Numbered from the stretch's first letter, positions 44,478 through 55,010 are shown. The stretch: DNA of 64,000 nucleotides from Lachnospiraceae bacterium A4 (GCA_000403215.2 KE159563.1:118311-182310); one strand, 5' to 3'. Translations and numbers: made by a program. The notes: generated by a model not told the origin, from the letters alone.

Positions 44478-45512
44478 CTATCTCCTGCCAATCTCTGTAT
44501 CTGATGTCGTCACAGCGCTCTTTGTCTTGATGTACTCAACGATCTCATCAATCTCAGTGAATGCAAGTCCCACATAGCTGTCTGCCGCGCCATAATAAAT
44601 AGCGATTCTGCCGGTCTCGGAGTCGTGAATTGTCGCACATGGGAAGCATACATTTGGCACAAAACCTCTCTCCTCATACCACTCTTCAGGTGTCAGCAGG
44701 AAGTTCTCGCAGCGGTACTTCACAATCGAAGGATTGTCAATGTCAAGGATTGCACCGCCAATAGAGTACACATAGCCGTTGCAGGTGCCTGTCACACCGT
44801 GGTAGAACAACAGCCAGCCCTCACTTGTCTCAATCGGCGCTGCGCCGCCGCCAATCTTCAAGGACTGCCACCACTCGTTTCCTTTGCCCATCACATGTCT
44901 GTGCTTGCCCCAGTATACCAAATCCGGGCTCTCGCTCACGAAGATATCGCCAAATGGTGTGTGGCCGGAATCCGAAGGACGGCTCAGCATCATGAAGTTG
45001 CCGTTAATCTTTCTTGGAAACAGCACTGCATTTCTGTTGAACGGAAGGAACGGGTTCTCGATGCGCGTAAATGTCTTGAAATCCGTTGTCTTTGCCATGC
45101 CGATCGCCGCACCGTAGAAATCCTGACACCAGATAATATAGTACACATCCTCAACCTTCACGAGACGGGGATCGTATGCATACACTGGCATGAACGGATT
45201 TCCTGCCTCATCGACAAAGTCAATCTTGTTTGCATCAAAATCCCAATGGATTGCATCTTGGCTGCGTCCCAGATAGATATATGGCACACCGTTGGTCTGC
45301 TCACCGCGGAACACGCCGATAAACGCGCCCTCATACGGAATCACTGCACTGTTGAAGATTCTCGCAACACCCTTTACAGGATTTCTCCCGATGATCGGAT
45401 TTTCATTGTATCGCCAGATGGGCGCATCGGCAACGCCTGAGGTCTTGCCGTCTGCCCTGTCCTGCCAAGGCATGTTTGGAACTGCCGGACTCATCATTTT
45501 TACTTTACTCAT
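44478..45512 (-). CDS. GH130 family beta-mannoside phosphorylase (mannooligosaccharide type)
   Basis: 344 residues, five-bladed propeller family. YAYDPRLVKVEDVYYIIWCQD has the Asp presumed to be the catalytic proton donor in GH130, with RIFNSAVIPYEGAFIGVFRGE before it and GGGAAPIETSEGWLLFYHG after it. It opens MSKVKMMSPAVPNMPWQDR, like enzymes that release mannose-1-phosphate from beta-1,4-mannooligosaccharides (GH130_2). Cytoplasmic. It would work after the epimerase and deacetylases. A terminator follows. The exact subfamily is inferred. Confidence 0.85.
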   Translation of the reverse strand: MSKVKMMSPAVPNMPWQDRADGKTSGVADAPIWRYNENPIIGRNPVKGVARIFNSAVIPYEGAFIGVFRGEQTNGVPYIYLGRSQDAIHWDFDANKIDFVDEAGNPFMPVYAYDPRLVKVEDVYYIIWCQDFYGAAIGMAKTTDFKTFTRIENPFLPFNRNAVLFPRKINGNFMMLSRPSDSGHTPFGDIFVSESPDLVYWGKHRHVMGKGNEWWQSLKIGGGAAPIETSEGWLLFYHGVTGTCNGYVYSIGGAILDIDNPSIVKYRCENFLLTPEEWYEERGFVPNVCFPCATIHDSETGRIAIYYGAADSYVGLAFTEIDEIVEYIKTKSAVTTSDTEIGRR

Positions 45513-45546
45513 TTTTTAATCCTCCTGTTTTCAATTTTTACTATAT

Positions 45547-46698
45547 TTATAATCCTGAACCGATCACCGACACAAGATAGAATGGCACCTTGTCGTCCTC
45601 ATGCGTCTCAATCAGCTCAATATCCACATGATGCTTGCCATAGGGCAGATGCTCTGCAATTGTGTCCAGATGCAGGCTGTCCCCCCATGTCTCCTCGAAA
45701 TTCCCGTCGAGGACCACTGCTTTGTCCATATCGCCGTCCACCACAGCCCGCGCCACGCAGGTAGGCTTTGCCACCGACTTGCGGTACTGTACGCCGATAC
45801 AGCTTCCCTCTATATCAAAACCAATATGTGCACCCTTTTTGTCCGCTGTCCAGCCACGCCGAAATATTTCCCGAATATCATGCTGCGGCTGTCCATCTGC
45901 CGTAAATCCCTCATTTTCCGTCAAGACGGTCTCGCTGTTATCGTTCTGGTATCTGACAGAATTTTCATAGGCATTTAGGGTCACTGGTGTCATTTTCTGT
46001 ACATCCAAATGGTTGTCCGCCGCCTCGTCTCCTGACTGTAATTCCTCATAAACCATCTCCAAAAAGCTGATGATCACCTCCGCCATCAAGCCATGCCCTT
46101 CATCGTTTGGGTGCAGATCATCTTCGGTCACATCACGGCTTGTATATGTACCATCCTGCACCTTCTCATACAAAGTCGGCTTCATGCTGACACAAGGCAG
46201 ATCATATGCCTTGCCAATCCTGACGTGCTGCGCCTGTGCATTCGCCCCGTCACTGTAGTATACACTGTTCACAATCAGCACTGCCGGCTCGGTACGGTAA
46301 CTGTAAATCTTGCGTATCAGACCCTCGTAGGTCTCCAGAAAATGTTCATTATCCTTATCGTTCACACTGAACTCGACAATCGTAAAATCTATCTCTTTTG
46401 ACAGCAGGTCGCTGTCTGCCCTCGCCACGCCAAACTGTGAGGTCGTGCCGCCAATTCCCGCATTGACATACGTGATCGCTGACGCTGGAAATTTGTCGCA
46501 CCACCATCTGTACACCAGATATGCGTAGCAGGTTTCAGGAGTCGAGGACAAACAGCCCTGCGTGATGGAACCGCCCAAAAATCCCACGGTGACTGCCTCA
46601 CCGCGCATCGCTTTCTTCATCGCTCTCTCAATTCGATAAAGATTTCCTTTATTCAAAACGCCCTTCCTACAATCGATTCCATACTTTTGTGTACGCAT
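45547..46698 (-). CDS. CE17-like SGNH acetyl esterase with C-terminal carbohydrate-binding-like domain
   Basis: 383 residues. The SGNH core occupies the first 210 residues, with GFLGGSITQGCLSS (Ser), FSVNDKDNEHF (Asn) and DDLHPNDEGHG (Asp-His). A beta-rich C-terminal domain (about 220-383) follows, as in the mannan O-acetyl esterase CE17 of Roseburia that carries a CBM35-like module. No signal peptide. It would remove acetyl groups from imported mannan oligosaccharides, complementing the CE2-like enzyme. It lies between the two GH130 genes. RBS CAGGAGGAT. Confidence 0.75.
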   Translation of the reverse strand: MRTQKYGIDCRKGVLNKGNLYRIERAMKKAMRGEAVTVGFLGGSITQGCLSSTPETCYAYLVYRWWCDKFPASAITYVNAGIGGTTSQFGVARADSDLLSKEIDFTIVEFSVNDKDNEHFLETYEGLIRKIYSYRTEPAVLIVNSVYYSDGANAQAQHVRIGKAYDLPCVSMKPTLYEKVQDGTYTSRDVTEDDLHPNDEGHGLMAEVIISFLEMVYEELQSGDEAADNHLDVQKMTPVTLNAYENSVRYQNDNSETVLTENEGFTADGQPQHDIREIFRRGWTADKKGAHIGFDIEGSCIGVQYRKSVAKPTCVARAVVDGDMDKAVVLDGNFEETWGDSLHLDTIAEHLPYGKHHVDIELIETHEDDKVPFYLVSVIGSGL

Positions 46699-46726
46699 CT
46701 GTTTATCCTCCTGCTCCTAATAACGA

Positions 46727-47902
46727 TTATTTCATATATTCCAAATTTTTCTTGATAAATGCACACCGCTGTGCCACACAGTCCACAGAGCGGAGTGGGT
46801 CCTCCGGTGTGTTGAACACGTAGTCCACAAGCTTGTCGATTGTGGTTGTCGCCACATGCAGCCTCGTATCGCTCGACGCATAGTAAATATATACATCTCC
46901 GTTCTCTCTTGCGATTGCTCCGTTTGTGAACACCACATTCGACACATCGCCAACCCGCTCAGCCCCAAGCGGTGCGATCAAAAATCCGCCCGGCTCCGCG
47001 ATCACTTTTGCCGGGTCCTCCAGCGCCGTAGCAAATGCATACACTACATAGCGAAGCCCTGCCGCGGTGTTGCGCACACCGTGGGCAATATGGATCCAGC
47101 CCTTGTCGGTCTTGATCGGAACTGCGCCAGCGCCGTTCTTTGCCTCCGTGATCGTGTGATATTTTCGCTTGCTCGTGATGATTTCCTCGTCAATGACCGC
47201 ATGCGTGATATCATCACAGAGTCCGAAACCGACACCGCCGCCGCTTCCTGTATCAATGAAGTCGTCCATCGGTCTTGTGTAAAACGCATACTTGCCGTCT
47301 ACAAACTCCGGGTGCAGCACCACATTGCGCTGCTGAGGGGAACGCAGCGTCTTTAGGTTCTCCAGCCGCTCCCATGTCTTTAAATCCTTTGTCCGCACAA
47401 TTCCTGCTGCCGCCACTGCCGCAGACAGGTCATTGACCTTGGTATCCTTGCTCTCAGAGCAGAACACCCCATAGATATAGCCGTCCTCATGCTTCGTCAG
47501 GCGCATGTCATATACGTTTGTCTCCTCCGGGCACACATCGTCAAGCAGAATCGGATAATCCCAGAATCGAAATCCGTCAATCCCGTTGTCGCTCTCTGCC
47601 ACCGCGAAGAAAGACTTTCTGTCATTTCCCTCGACCCTCGCCACAAGGTAAAACTTTCCGTCCAGCTCTATCGCGCCGGAATTAAAGGCACAATTCACAC
47701 CGAGCCGCTCCATGAAATACGGATTGGTCTCGGGATTCATGTCAAATTTCCAGAATGGCGGGATATGATCGCGTGTCAGTACCGGGTACTCATAACGGTC
47801 ATAAATGCCATTGTAGAAATCGCTCTTCACATTTTTACGGTTTACGATCTCCTCGTACCGTCTCATTATCATTTCCTTGTTTTGCTCAAATACATTTCCC
47901 AT
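46727..47902 (-). CDS. GH130 family 4-O-beta-D-mannosyl-D-glucose phosphorylase type
   Basis: 391 residues from ATG 47902, after GAATTGGAGGTTGAC; the frame is open further upstream but without a ribosome site and with Arg-rich noise. [38 protein letters not shown] (catalytic-type Asp) and [13 protein letters not shown] match mannosylglucose phosphorylases (GH130_1). The enzyme turns beta-1,4-mannosyl-glucose plus phosphate into mannose-1-phosphate and glucose, using the product of the epimerase encoded just upstream. Cytoplasmic. Confidence 0.88.
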   Translation of the reverse strand: MGNVFEQNKEMIMRRYEEIVNRKNVKSDFYNGIYDRYEYPVLTRDHIPPFWKFDMNPETNPYFMERLGVNCAFNSGAIELDGKFYLVARVEGNDRKSFFAVAESDNGIDGFRFWDYPILLDDVCPEETNVYDMRLTKHEDGYIYGVFCSESKDTKVNDLSAAVAAAGIVRTKDLKTWERLENLKTLRSPQQRNVVLHPEFVDGKYAFYTRPMDDFIDTGSGGGVGFGLCDDITHAVIDEEIITSKRKYHTITEAKNGAGAVPIKTDKGWIHIAHGVRNTAAGLRYVVYAFATALEDPAKVIAEPGGFLIAPLGAERVGDVSNVVFTNGAIARENGDVYIYYASSDTRLHVATTTIDKLVDYVFNTPEDPLRSVDCVAQRCAFIKKNLEYMK

Positions 47903-47939
47903 GTCAACCTCCAATTCGAAATAGCGCGCTGAGCCTGCC

Positions 47940-49121
47940 CTATCTCCTGATAACCTCAAAACACATTCTGCCATTGTGATACGGGCACTTCCACGGTTCT
48001 GCGATCGGCTGGGTCTCATCCGGCGTACCGTCTGCCTGTACGCGCCAGTACCACTCTCTGCCTGCCGCATAGCCGTCACGCCTGTCAATCAAATGATCTT
48101 TGATAAACTGCCATACCTTCTTCGCCGCGTCGAGATATTCCAAGCGCCCTGTCTTTTCATAGCCGTTTAAGAATCCCACGACAGTCTCCGCCTGCACCCA
48201 CCAGATACGCCATTCATTGACAACACCCTTCTCGCACTCGTTCGCAAGAGACGCACCGTCAAATGCCACTTTGTAGATCTGATTGGTCAAATCCTGCGTG
48301 ATCGGCGACATCTTTTTCTCGTATGCCTCGTCATTTAACACTTCGACACTTCTGTCAATAAGCCATGCGGTCTCGATGTCATGACCATAGGAGTGCAGAT
48401 CTATGATAGGGTTCCAAGCCTCGTCAAAAAATACCTCCTGACGGTGCAGCTCTGGATTGTAAACTTTTTCCGCCACAATGTCCATCATCCATTTGATCTG
48501 ATCAGCAACCTTCTCGTTGTGATCTACCCTGTACAATTCTGTGTACGCCTCAAATACATGGAGGAGGGTGTTCATTGTCTTTGACGCGATCACGCCATTT
48601 TCAGAGAGCTTCTCGTTGTCAATCTCGTTAAAGGCCTCATCAAAGGCTTCCTTGTAGCCCAGCTCGTCGCGCATCTTTCCCTCGATCAACTCATAGAGCT
48701 GATACGCCATATCCAATGCTTCCCGGTCGCCGCTCGCCTCATAGTAGGAGGACAGGGCATAGATGGAGAACGCCTGATTGTAGGTATGCTTCAATGTCTC
48801 AGCCGGTGTGCCGTCATAGTTGACAGACCAGTATACCCCGCCGTTTTTCTTGTCCCAACAAGCATTTTTGAGAAACTCAAAGCCATGCTCTGCCTCCTTC
48901 AAGAGACTTTCATCCCGCAGAAGCGTGTATGCATTGGCAAAGAACCATGTGATGCGGCTGTTGAGAATGCAGCCCTTGACTGCCTTCTTGTCCGCCTTTA
49001 AGTCATATCCGAGATATCCTGTATATCCGCCGTTCTCATCATCTCTCAGACTTTTCCAGAACGGTATGATATCTGTTGTGAGGTGTGTCATCACCTCCGA
49101 TCTCATTTCTGAATTTGCCAT
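47940..49121 (-). CDS. AGE-family 2-epimerase (mannobiose/cellobiose 2-epimerase type)
   Basis: 393 residues of an alpha/alpha-barrel epimerase. Features include [51 protein letters not shown] and the late [14 protein letters not shown] with the paired His that abstract and return protons. It converts the reducing-end mannose of beta-1,4-manno-oligosaccharides to glucose, making mannosyl-glucose for the GH130_1 enzyme. It lies between the ABC permeases and the phosphorylase, all on one strand. The reducing-end choice is inferred from context. Confidence 0.87.
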   Translation of the reverse strand: MANSEMRSEVMTHLTTDIIPFWKSLRDDENGGYTGYLGYDLKADKKAVKGCILNSRITWFFANAYTLLRDESLLKEAEHGFEFLKNACWDKKNGGVYWSVNYDGTPAETLKHTYNQAFSIYALSSYYEASGDREALDMAYQLYELIEGKMRDELGYKEAFDEAFNEIDNEKLSENGVIASKTMNTLLHVFEAYTELYRVDHNEKVADQIKWMMDIVAEKVYNPELHRQEVFFDEAWNPIIDLHSYGHDIETAWLIDRSVEVLNDEAYEKKMSPITQDLTNQIYKVAFDGASLANECEKGVVNEWRIWWVQAETVVGFLNGYEKTGRLEYLDAAKKVWQFIKDHLIDRRDGYAAGREWYWRVQADGTPDETQPIAEPWKCPYHNGRMCFEVIRR

Positions 49122-49138
49122 CGTAATCCTCCTAATTA

Positions 49139-49984
49139 CTAACCTTTTACCGCACCTGCTGTCAGTCCAGAATAAATCTGATTCTGGAATGCGATAAAGA
49201 GAATCAGCGCCGGAAGCAGTGTCATAATAACACCTGCACAGATGAGGTTATACTGATTTCCGAACGGTCCTGTAAAGGTATAGAGCGCCAATGAAACTGT
49301 CTTTAAATCTGGTTTTGTCAGATATAGCATCGCATTGTAGTACTCATTGTAGATGCCCACGCCCTTTAAGATCGCACAGGTAACAATCGCCGGCTTTAAC
49401 AGCGGGAACAAAATTCTGTAGAAGATTGTAAAGTAGCTTGCGCCGTCCATATATGCCGACTCGTCAAGCGATACAGAGATATTCTCAAAAAACTGAATAA
49501 ATACATAGATGGAGATTACGTCTGTACCCATGCTGAGAATGATATATCCATATAATGTATCAATGAATTTGAGCTGGAACATCAACTGGTATGTAGCGAC
49601 CTGCATCGCGATACCCGGAAGGAGTGTCGCAAAGAGGAACAGACTGCGGATCAATCCGTTGCCCGGGAACTTAAAACGGTTTAACACATAGGCGATCATC
49701 GAACCGATGAGCACAGAACCAACCACAACACAGATTACAATGAGTGCTGAGTTCAAGAACGCCTTGCCCATACCGCCATCGCGGAACGCCGTGACAAAGT
49801 TCTCGAAGTTAAACCAGTTTTGCGGCGGTGTCATTACGTTTGTGTTCTCATATTCTGTCTTAGTTTTCAGCGCAGTGATCACACAGGAAACGATCGGAAG
49901 CAATGCGACGAATGAGAAAAATATGACTGAAAAATATTTGATAAATATCCATAAATATTTCTTAAAAGCCTGTACCGCTGTCAT
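49139..49984 (-). CDS. Carbohydrate ABC transporter permease (MalG-like)
   Basis: 281 residues with six predicted helices; the first starts FSVIFFSFVALLPIVSCVI. The EAA loop is YMDGASYFTIFYRILFPLL near residue 185. It forms the membrane channel with the next permease for uptake of manno-oligosaccharides. The genes touch: stop of the first permease at 49987, start at 49984. There is no ATPase gene in the locus, so a shared MsmK-type ATPase is likely. Confidence 0.92.
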   Translation of the reverse strand: MTAVQAFKKYLWIFIKYFSVIFFSFVALLPIVSCVITALKTKTEYENTNVMTPPQNWFNFENFVTAFRDGGMGKAFLNSALIVICVVVGSVLIGSMIAYVLNRFKFPGNGLIRSLFLFATLLPGIAMQVATYQLMFQLKFIDTLYGYIILSMGTDVISIYVFIQFFENISVSLDESAYMDGASYFTIFYRILFPLLKPAIVTCAILKGVGIYNEYYNAMLYLTKPDLKTVSLALYTFTGPFGNQYNLICAGVIMTLLPALILFIAFQNQIYSGLTAGAVKG

Positions 49985-49986
49985 GC

Positions 49987-50982
49987 TTATGCCCCCTTCC
50001 TTGCATTTAACTTTGCAATCTGTCTCTCGCGTCTTGCCGCTGCACCCCTATCCTCATCTTCTCCGCTCTTAAATACATATTTAAAGAAGAGTTTCTGTAG
50101 GATTGTCGCTGCGAAGATAATCAGCAGCAGCACCACTGCCATCGCGGACGCCTGACCAATTTTCTGACTCGTGTGCGCTACCTCATGCATCTTTACGAAG
50201 TAAGTCGCTGTGCCGTTCGCACCCTTTGACGCGATGACGTATGCAGGCTCAAACGCACTGAGCGAACCGGTGATGGACATGATCAGGTTGAGCATCACGA
50301 TGGTCTTGATACTTGGAAGCATGATATATTTAAACTGCTGCCACTTGTTCGCGCCGTCTAAGTCTGCCGCCTCATAGAGTGATGCATCCACAGACATCAT
50401 CGCGCCGATGAACAGTACCATATTCTGACCAAAATATTTCCACACACTTGTGGCAACCAGTGACCAGTTGTTGATACTCTGATCTCTCAGCCAATACGGA
50501 AGGCTTTCCATATCAACGCCCAGCCAGCCAAGTACTGTATCCAGTACAAATCCTCTGGTGTAGAAGAACTTGAAGATAAATCCGATTGCGATACCATTGA
50601 TTAGAAACGGGAAGAACATACAGCCCTTAAAGAAGTTTCCTCCTTTGATCTTAAAGCAGAATATTGTCGCCAGATAAAGCGCTAATGCCAGCTGGAACAC
50701 TGCACCAGCCATATAGTAGACTGACAGGAACAATGAACGGAACAAATCTTTTTTCTTAAATACGTCCACGTAGTTGTCCAACCCCACAAAGCCCTTAACG
50801 CGTGTATAGCTCCTGTCATAAAAGCTGAACTTAAACATCTCCGCAAACGGATAGTATGTAAAAACAAACAACAGTGCTAACGGAATGATAGAAAACAAGA
50901 CAATGATGATTGTCTGCTGACCTTGCCGGCTTTTGAGCCATCTCTGGAAATTAAATGGTTTCTTTGTCTGAGTCTTAGTCAC
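49987..50982 (-). CDS. Carbohydrate ABC transporter permease (MalF-like)
   Basis: 331 residues. After a cytoplasmic N-terminus (NFQRWLKSRQGQQT) there are six or seven helices, starting IIIVLFSIIPLALLFVFTY. The EAA loop is EAADLDGANKWQQFKYIMLP near residue 215. A basic C-terminal tail (RGAAARRERQIAKLNAR) is unusual but plausible. Partner of the MalG-like permease and the solute-binding lipoprotein. Confidence 0.92.
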   Translation of the reverse strand: MTKTQTKKPFNFQRWLKSRQGQQTIIIVLFSIIPLALLFVFTYYPFAEMFKFSFYDRSYTRVKGFVGLDNYVDVFKKKDLFRSLFLSVYYMAGAVFQLALALYLATIFCFKIKGGNFFKGCMFFPFLINGIAIGFIFKFFYTRGFVLDTVLGWLGVDMESLPYWLRDQSINNWSLVATSVWKYFGQNMVLFIGAMMSVDASLYEAADLDGANKWQQFKYIMLPSIKTIVMLNLIMSITGSLSAFEPAYVIASKGANGTATYFVKMHEVAHTSQKIGQASAMAVVLLLIIFAATILQKLFFKYVFKSGEDEDRGAAARRERQIAKLNARKGA

Positions 50983-51106
50983 TACAATCCCCTCCTTCTC
51001 TCATAAAAATTCCCTCTCAATCTCTTTGGGATTTGTGGCTTGCAAGCCCAATGCCCGCAAGCCACTTCATATAATGTATAATGATTATTCGATAAACGCT
51101 ATTGAA

Positions 51107-52597
51107 TTATTCTGTGACATCGACACCCAGTGATGACTGTGCATCGTTCCACAGCGCTGTCCAGTTTGCCATAATCTCATCATATGTCATAGAGCCTGTC
51201 GCTGCTGCCTCCACGATCTCCTGAACCTTGCGGTCGCCGCCGTTGTTGAAGTTCAGCTCACACTCTGCGTTCATCTGGTTCATCAGATCTGCCTCATCAT
51301 CAGGAGCTGCCTCATTGTTTACTACCTCTACGCCGTCAAATACGAAAGAGGTAGGCGCTGTCTTGGAGATTGGATATCCGCCCTCGTTGTCACACCAGCC
51401 AGACTTCTCAACCATCCACTTCACAAATACCATCGCTGCTGCCTGATTGTCTGCTGAGCTCTCTTTGTTGATACCATAGCAGTAGTCAGGACCTGCTGTA
51501 GCGTACTGCTTGCCGCCTACAGAGATTGGGAACGGCATATATCCGATATCGCCGCCGTTTGCGTCCGCTTCCTTCATCTGAGCCACTGCCCATGAGCCAA
51601 GTACCATCGTACCGATCTCGCCTCTGTTGATCATGCCCTTGCAGCCTTCCCAGTCTGTTGTCGTGTAGTCATCCTCTGTGAGTCCGTTCGCCACAGCGTC
51701 ATAGAGGATCTTGTACAGTGCATATGCGCCAGTCTCGTCCCCATTGTCCTTAAAAGGCTCTGCAGAATGTGCAAACTTCTGGTTCAGCCATGTTGTGTCA
51801 CCTGTTGTGATAGCGCCGAGATAAGCATCCCACTGACCACCCATTGTCCAGCCTGCAGCATAGTTTGTATAGAGAGGAATCGCATCGGTATTATCCTTAA
51901 TCTGCTGCAATGCCGCAATAAATTCTGTCGGTGTCTTTGGCAGTTCTGTCACACCTGCATCCGCGAAAACTTTCTTATTGTAAAGGATTCCCTGAGCATT
52001 ACCCATATATCCCACACCATAGCAGTTGCCTTCAAATTTCCACTGGTCTGCAAAGTTAACGTACTCTGACATCTCATCCACTGTTCCATATGGAATGAAG
52101 TAATCTGCAAGCTGTACCATGTCGATAGAAGGGATAAACATAACATCGCCCCATGCCTCTCCTGTAGGAAGTCTTAAAAGCGCTGTCTGTGCATAGTCTG
52201 TGATGCCTTCTGTCTCAACAGTGATGTTTGGATACTCCTGATTGAATGCCTCAATGTATTTTGCCATAGAGCCGTCCTGCTCGCGGTCTGTCTTATGATG
52301 GATAAACTTGATGGAAGCTGTGAGATCTGTGTAATCCTCGCCAAGCGTAATGCTGCCGTATGTAAGTCCGCCCTCCGCTGCGCTGTCATCTGCCGCATTG
52401 GCATCGTCCGCTGCACTGTCATCTGCTGCATTGGCATCGTCCGCCGCTGCATCATTGTCTGCCGCTGCATTGCTGTCATTGTTATTGGATGCAGTGTTGC
52501 TGTTTGTCGATGGTGTGTCACCAGAACCGCCGCATGCTGTGAGCGACATTGTCATAACTGCTGCCATACCAAGTGCCATAAGTCTCTTTAATTTCAT
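51107..52597 (-). CDS. Sugar-binding lipoprotein of ABC transporter (putative mannan-oligosaccharide binding)
   Basis: 496 residues. The lipoprotein signal MKLKRLMALGMAAVMTMSL ends with the lipobox LTAC; Cys-22 is the lipid anchor. A low-complexity linker of about 50 residues rich in Asp, Ala and Asn (NAADDSAADDANAADDSAA) precedes a type-1 periplasmic-binding fold (from about 75). It would bind manno-oligosaccharides at the cell surface. RBS AGGGAGG. Likely the first gene of the mannan operon (promoter at 52672-52700). Confidence 0.9.
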   Translation of the reverse strand: MKLKRLMALGMAAVMTMSLTACGGSGDTPSTNSNTASNNNDSNAAADNDAAADDANAADDSAADDANAADDSAAEGGLTYGSITLGEDYTDLTASIKFIHHKTDREQDGSMAKYIEAFNQEYPNITVETEGITDYAQTALLRLPTGEAWGDVMFIPSIDMVQLADYFIPYGTVDEMSEYVNFADQWKFEGNCYGVGYMGNAQGILYNKKVFADAGVTELPKTPTEFIAALQQIKDNTDAIPLYTNYAAGWTMGGQWDAYLGAITTGDTTWLNQKFAHSAEPFKDNGDETGAYALYKILYDAVANGLTEDDYTTTDWEGCKGMINRGEIGTMVLGSWAVAQMKEADANGGDIGYMPFPISVGGKQYATAGPDYCYGINKESSADNQAAAMVFVKWMVEKSGWCDNEGGYPISKTAPTSFVFDGVEVVNNEAAPDDEADLMNQMNAECELNFNNGGDRKVQEIVEAAATGSMTYDEIMANWTALWNDAQSSLGVDVTE

Positions 52598-53030
52598 AGA
52601 TGAAACCTCCCTTTTTGAAATTTTCGTTTTTAGTTTTTTAATTTTGTTAGCCTGTCGGTTAACTTGTTTTTAGTTTAAATTAACTTTGTCTTTTAGTCAC
52701 CATATATTATTGCTACTTACATTCAATTATTGCTGTTTTTCGTCATTTCCCCTATTTAAACAATTTCCTTTTATAATTTTTATATAAAATGTCTATTTTA
52801 TATTTTATTTTTACCTAATTTTACTTAAATTTTAACTTAAATATTTTTTTATTTACTTAAATTCTCGAATTATTTCGCAATCTTACAAATTTTATATCCG
52901 ATTATTTCACTTAATATTCCTTTCTTGATTTTTTACTATTAAAGTTATATAATATTTATCATTCCATGCGCGCAGCTTGTCCAAAAAGCCGCTATAAAAT
53001 TATATTCAAAAACGAGAAGGAGTATACCAC
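52598..53030. promoter_or_regulatory. Divergent control region between solute-binding gene and AraC regulator
   Basis: No gene in 433 bases, very AT-rich. On the reverse strand GTGACT (52700-52695), 17 bases, TAAACT (52677-52672) is a promoter candidate for the ABC operon. An 18-base imperfect palindrome, GTTAGCC-TGTC-GGTTAAC (52646-52663), lies just downstream of the predicted start, where a repressor would block it. A likely AraC-gene promoter was not resolved; AGAAGGAG precedes ATG 53031. Confidence 0.45.
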
Positions 53031-53951
53031 ATGCCGACAAAATTATTTTCCACCGAATTTTTCAGTTGCCTGATCTCCTCTGAGACAAGCAACCGCTTCT
53101 CCCTGTCCGACTATTTTGATACCGCCTACCGCAGAGATTATGAATTTTGCGGCAGCCTGCCAAGCGAGTACAGCCACAAAAGCGTCTCCGTCACGTCGCC
53201 CTTCTCCTACGAGGCGGCAAATCTCGACGCCCTGTGTATCATACACACCACCAAGGGCGCCGGGAAGCTCTTCTGCAAAAACGCAAACGGCATCAATGCC
53301 GGCTACGACCTCACCAAAGGCAGGCTCGCGGTCATCGACTGCCGCAAAAACCACAAGCTTGTCTGCCAGCACAATATCTGGGAATACACGATCTGTTTTG
53401 TGAGCACTTGTGTCCTAGAGTACCATCTGCAAAGAATCTGCGGCATGGGTGATTTTATCTTTAAACTTGACAACTATTCTGATGTGCTGACAGCATGGGA
53501 GCAGGTGCTGCGCAACGATACAGATGATGAGGTTCACGGCATGATGCGCGCGCGGGACCTCGTCAGCTTCTTCACACAGCTCTATATAGTGCGCGCCATC
53601 GAACATACAGGATCATATCATATTCCGTCTTACATCGCAGACATGCACCGCCGCTTTGAGACGGCATACTATGAACCATACTCTCTCGACGAGCTTGCCG
53701 TCGAATATCAGATTAACAAATACCGTCTATGCCGTGAATTTGCGAAGTATTATGAATACACCCCCATGCAGTACCTGAATAAAATCCGCATTGACAAGGC
53801 GAAGGAAATGCTGCTGCACACCGATGATAAGATTGTGGAGATCAGCCAGACGGTAGGTATCGAGAACGCCAACCACTTTATCCGGCTCTTCAAAGAAAAA
53901 ACCGGCGTCACCCCGCTCACATACCGCCGGGAGACACCAGTCATACAATAA
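53031..53951 (+). CDS. AraC-family transcriptional regulator
   Basis: 306 residues. An N-terminal cupin-like sensing domain (1-180) is followed by two helix-turn-helix motifs (200-300): YSLDELAVEYQINKYRLCREF and VEISQTVGIENANHFIRLFK, then GVTPLTYRR. It is divergent from the mannan ABC operon and is the likely activator, with an intracellular mannose-derived sugar as effector (inferred). Confidence 0.9.
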   Translation: MPTKLFSTEFFSCLISSETSNRFSLSDYFDTAYRRDYEFCGSLPSEYSHKSVSVTSPFSYEAANLDALCIIHTTKGAGKLFCKNANGINAGYDLTKGRLAVIDCRKNHKLVCQHNIWEYTICFVSTCVLEYHLQRICGMGDFIFKLDNYSDVLTAWEQVLRNDTDDEVHGMMRARDLVSFFTQLYIVRAIEHTGSYHIPSYIADMHRRFETAYYEPYSLDELAVEYQINKYRLCREFAKYYEYTPMQYLNKIRIDKAKEMLLHTDDKIVEISQTVGIENANHFIRLFKEKTGVTPLTYRRETPVIQ

Positions 53952-53963
53952 TATTTGAATCAC

Positions 53964-54986
53964 TTAATCAATTTTTTTGACCGTCGAACGCTCTATGATC
54001 CTGCCATTGACGATGTGGACGCTGGCATTCATGGAAATGTTCTCGATGCGCCTGATAATACATGCGAGGGCGATCTTCGACATCTCCCCCATATCCACCA
54101 GATAGGTCGTGATCTTGGAATCACCGTATTCCGGGTAAAGATAATCATCATATCCTACGACAGAGATATCCTCTGGAACACGGTAATTCTCCCTCTCCAA
54201 CTGCCGAATCAGCGCATACGCCGTCACATCATTGTTGCATACAAAAGCTGTCGGCATATCCTTTGGCAGCTGTAGTGTATATTCTGGCCCGATCACGCCG
54301 TCGCTGTAATTGCGGTCCTTGATAATCCAGTCCTTGCGCGTCTCAATGCCGTTCTCCATCAATGCTTTGCAGTAGCCAAAATACCTGTCGGTAATACTCT
54401 CCGTAAACATCAGGCTCCCGACATAGGCGATACGCGAATGCCCGTTTTTGATGAGATATTCCGTCATGCGGTACATGCCGTTAAAACTCGCCGACACGAC
54501 GCAGTCCACGACATCCTCATCATCGTAGAAATCCATAAAGACCATCGGTATCCTTTTGTTCTGATAAAGCAGCTTGAGATAGTCTTTCTTTGGCCTCCCG
54601 ATCACAATGATACCATCTATTTTTTGATTCTCAAGAATCAGCTTCGGCAGCATGAGATTTTCCTCATCATAATTCGATATGACCTCCAGCATGGAAAAAC
54701 AATTTTTCTTGACCGCACGCGTGGCAAGCTCCTGATACATTTTCCAGTAAAAAGATGCAAATCTGGCAAAATATGGCTCAAAAGCAATTACGCCGATTGT
54801 GTAGGACCGCATCCTGCCCGTCTGTGCTGCATGTATTGGCGTATATCCCATCTCATCGGCAAGCTCTTTGATCCTTGCGCGCATCTCCTCGCTGACGCCT
54901 TTTTGCCCTGACAATGCTTTGGATACCGTGACGACACTGACCCCCACTTTCTCCGCAATATCTGCTAGTTTTACAGACTTAACCAT
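53964..54986 (-). CDS. LacI-family transcriptional regulator
   Basis: 340 residues from ATG 54986. The N-terminal HTH (VKLADIAEKVGVSVVTVSKALS) with a hinge helix is followed by a sugar-binding periplasmic-fold domain, including FVCNNDVTAYALIRQL and DISVVGYDDYLYPEY. A GTG three codons upstream is possible; AGGGGTGATAAAG supports the ATG. It lies 24 bases after the alpha-galactosidase stop and probably shares its transcript. It should repress mannan or galactoside genes. Confidence 0.9.
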   Translation of the reverse strand: MVKSVKLADIAEKVGVSVVTVSKALSGQKGVSEEMRARIKELADEMGYTPIHAAQTGRMRSYTIGVIAFEPYFARFASFYWKMYQELATRAVKKNCFSMLEVISNYDEENLMLPKLILENQKIDGIIVIGRPKKDYLKLLYQNKRIPMVFMDFYDDEDVVDCVVSASFNGMYRMTEYLIKNGHSRIAYVGSLMFTESITDRYFGYCKALMENGIETRKDWIIKDRNYSDGVIGPEYTLQLPKDMPTAFVCNNDVTAYALIRQLERENYRVPEDISVVGYDDYLYPEYGDSKITTYLVDMGEMSKIALACIIRRIENISMNASVHIVNGRIIERSTVKKID

Positions 54987-55010
54987 CTTTATCACCCCTC
55001 ATAATCTTAT

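Noticed and set aside
47903..48088. N-terminal extension of the GH130_1 phosphorylase
   Set aside because: It overlaps the epimerase gene, is Arg/Ser-rich and lacks a ribosome site; ATG 47902 has GGAGG and matches family starts.
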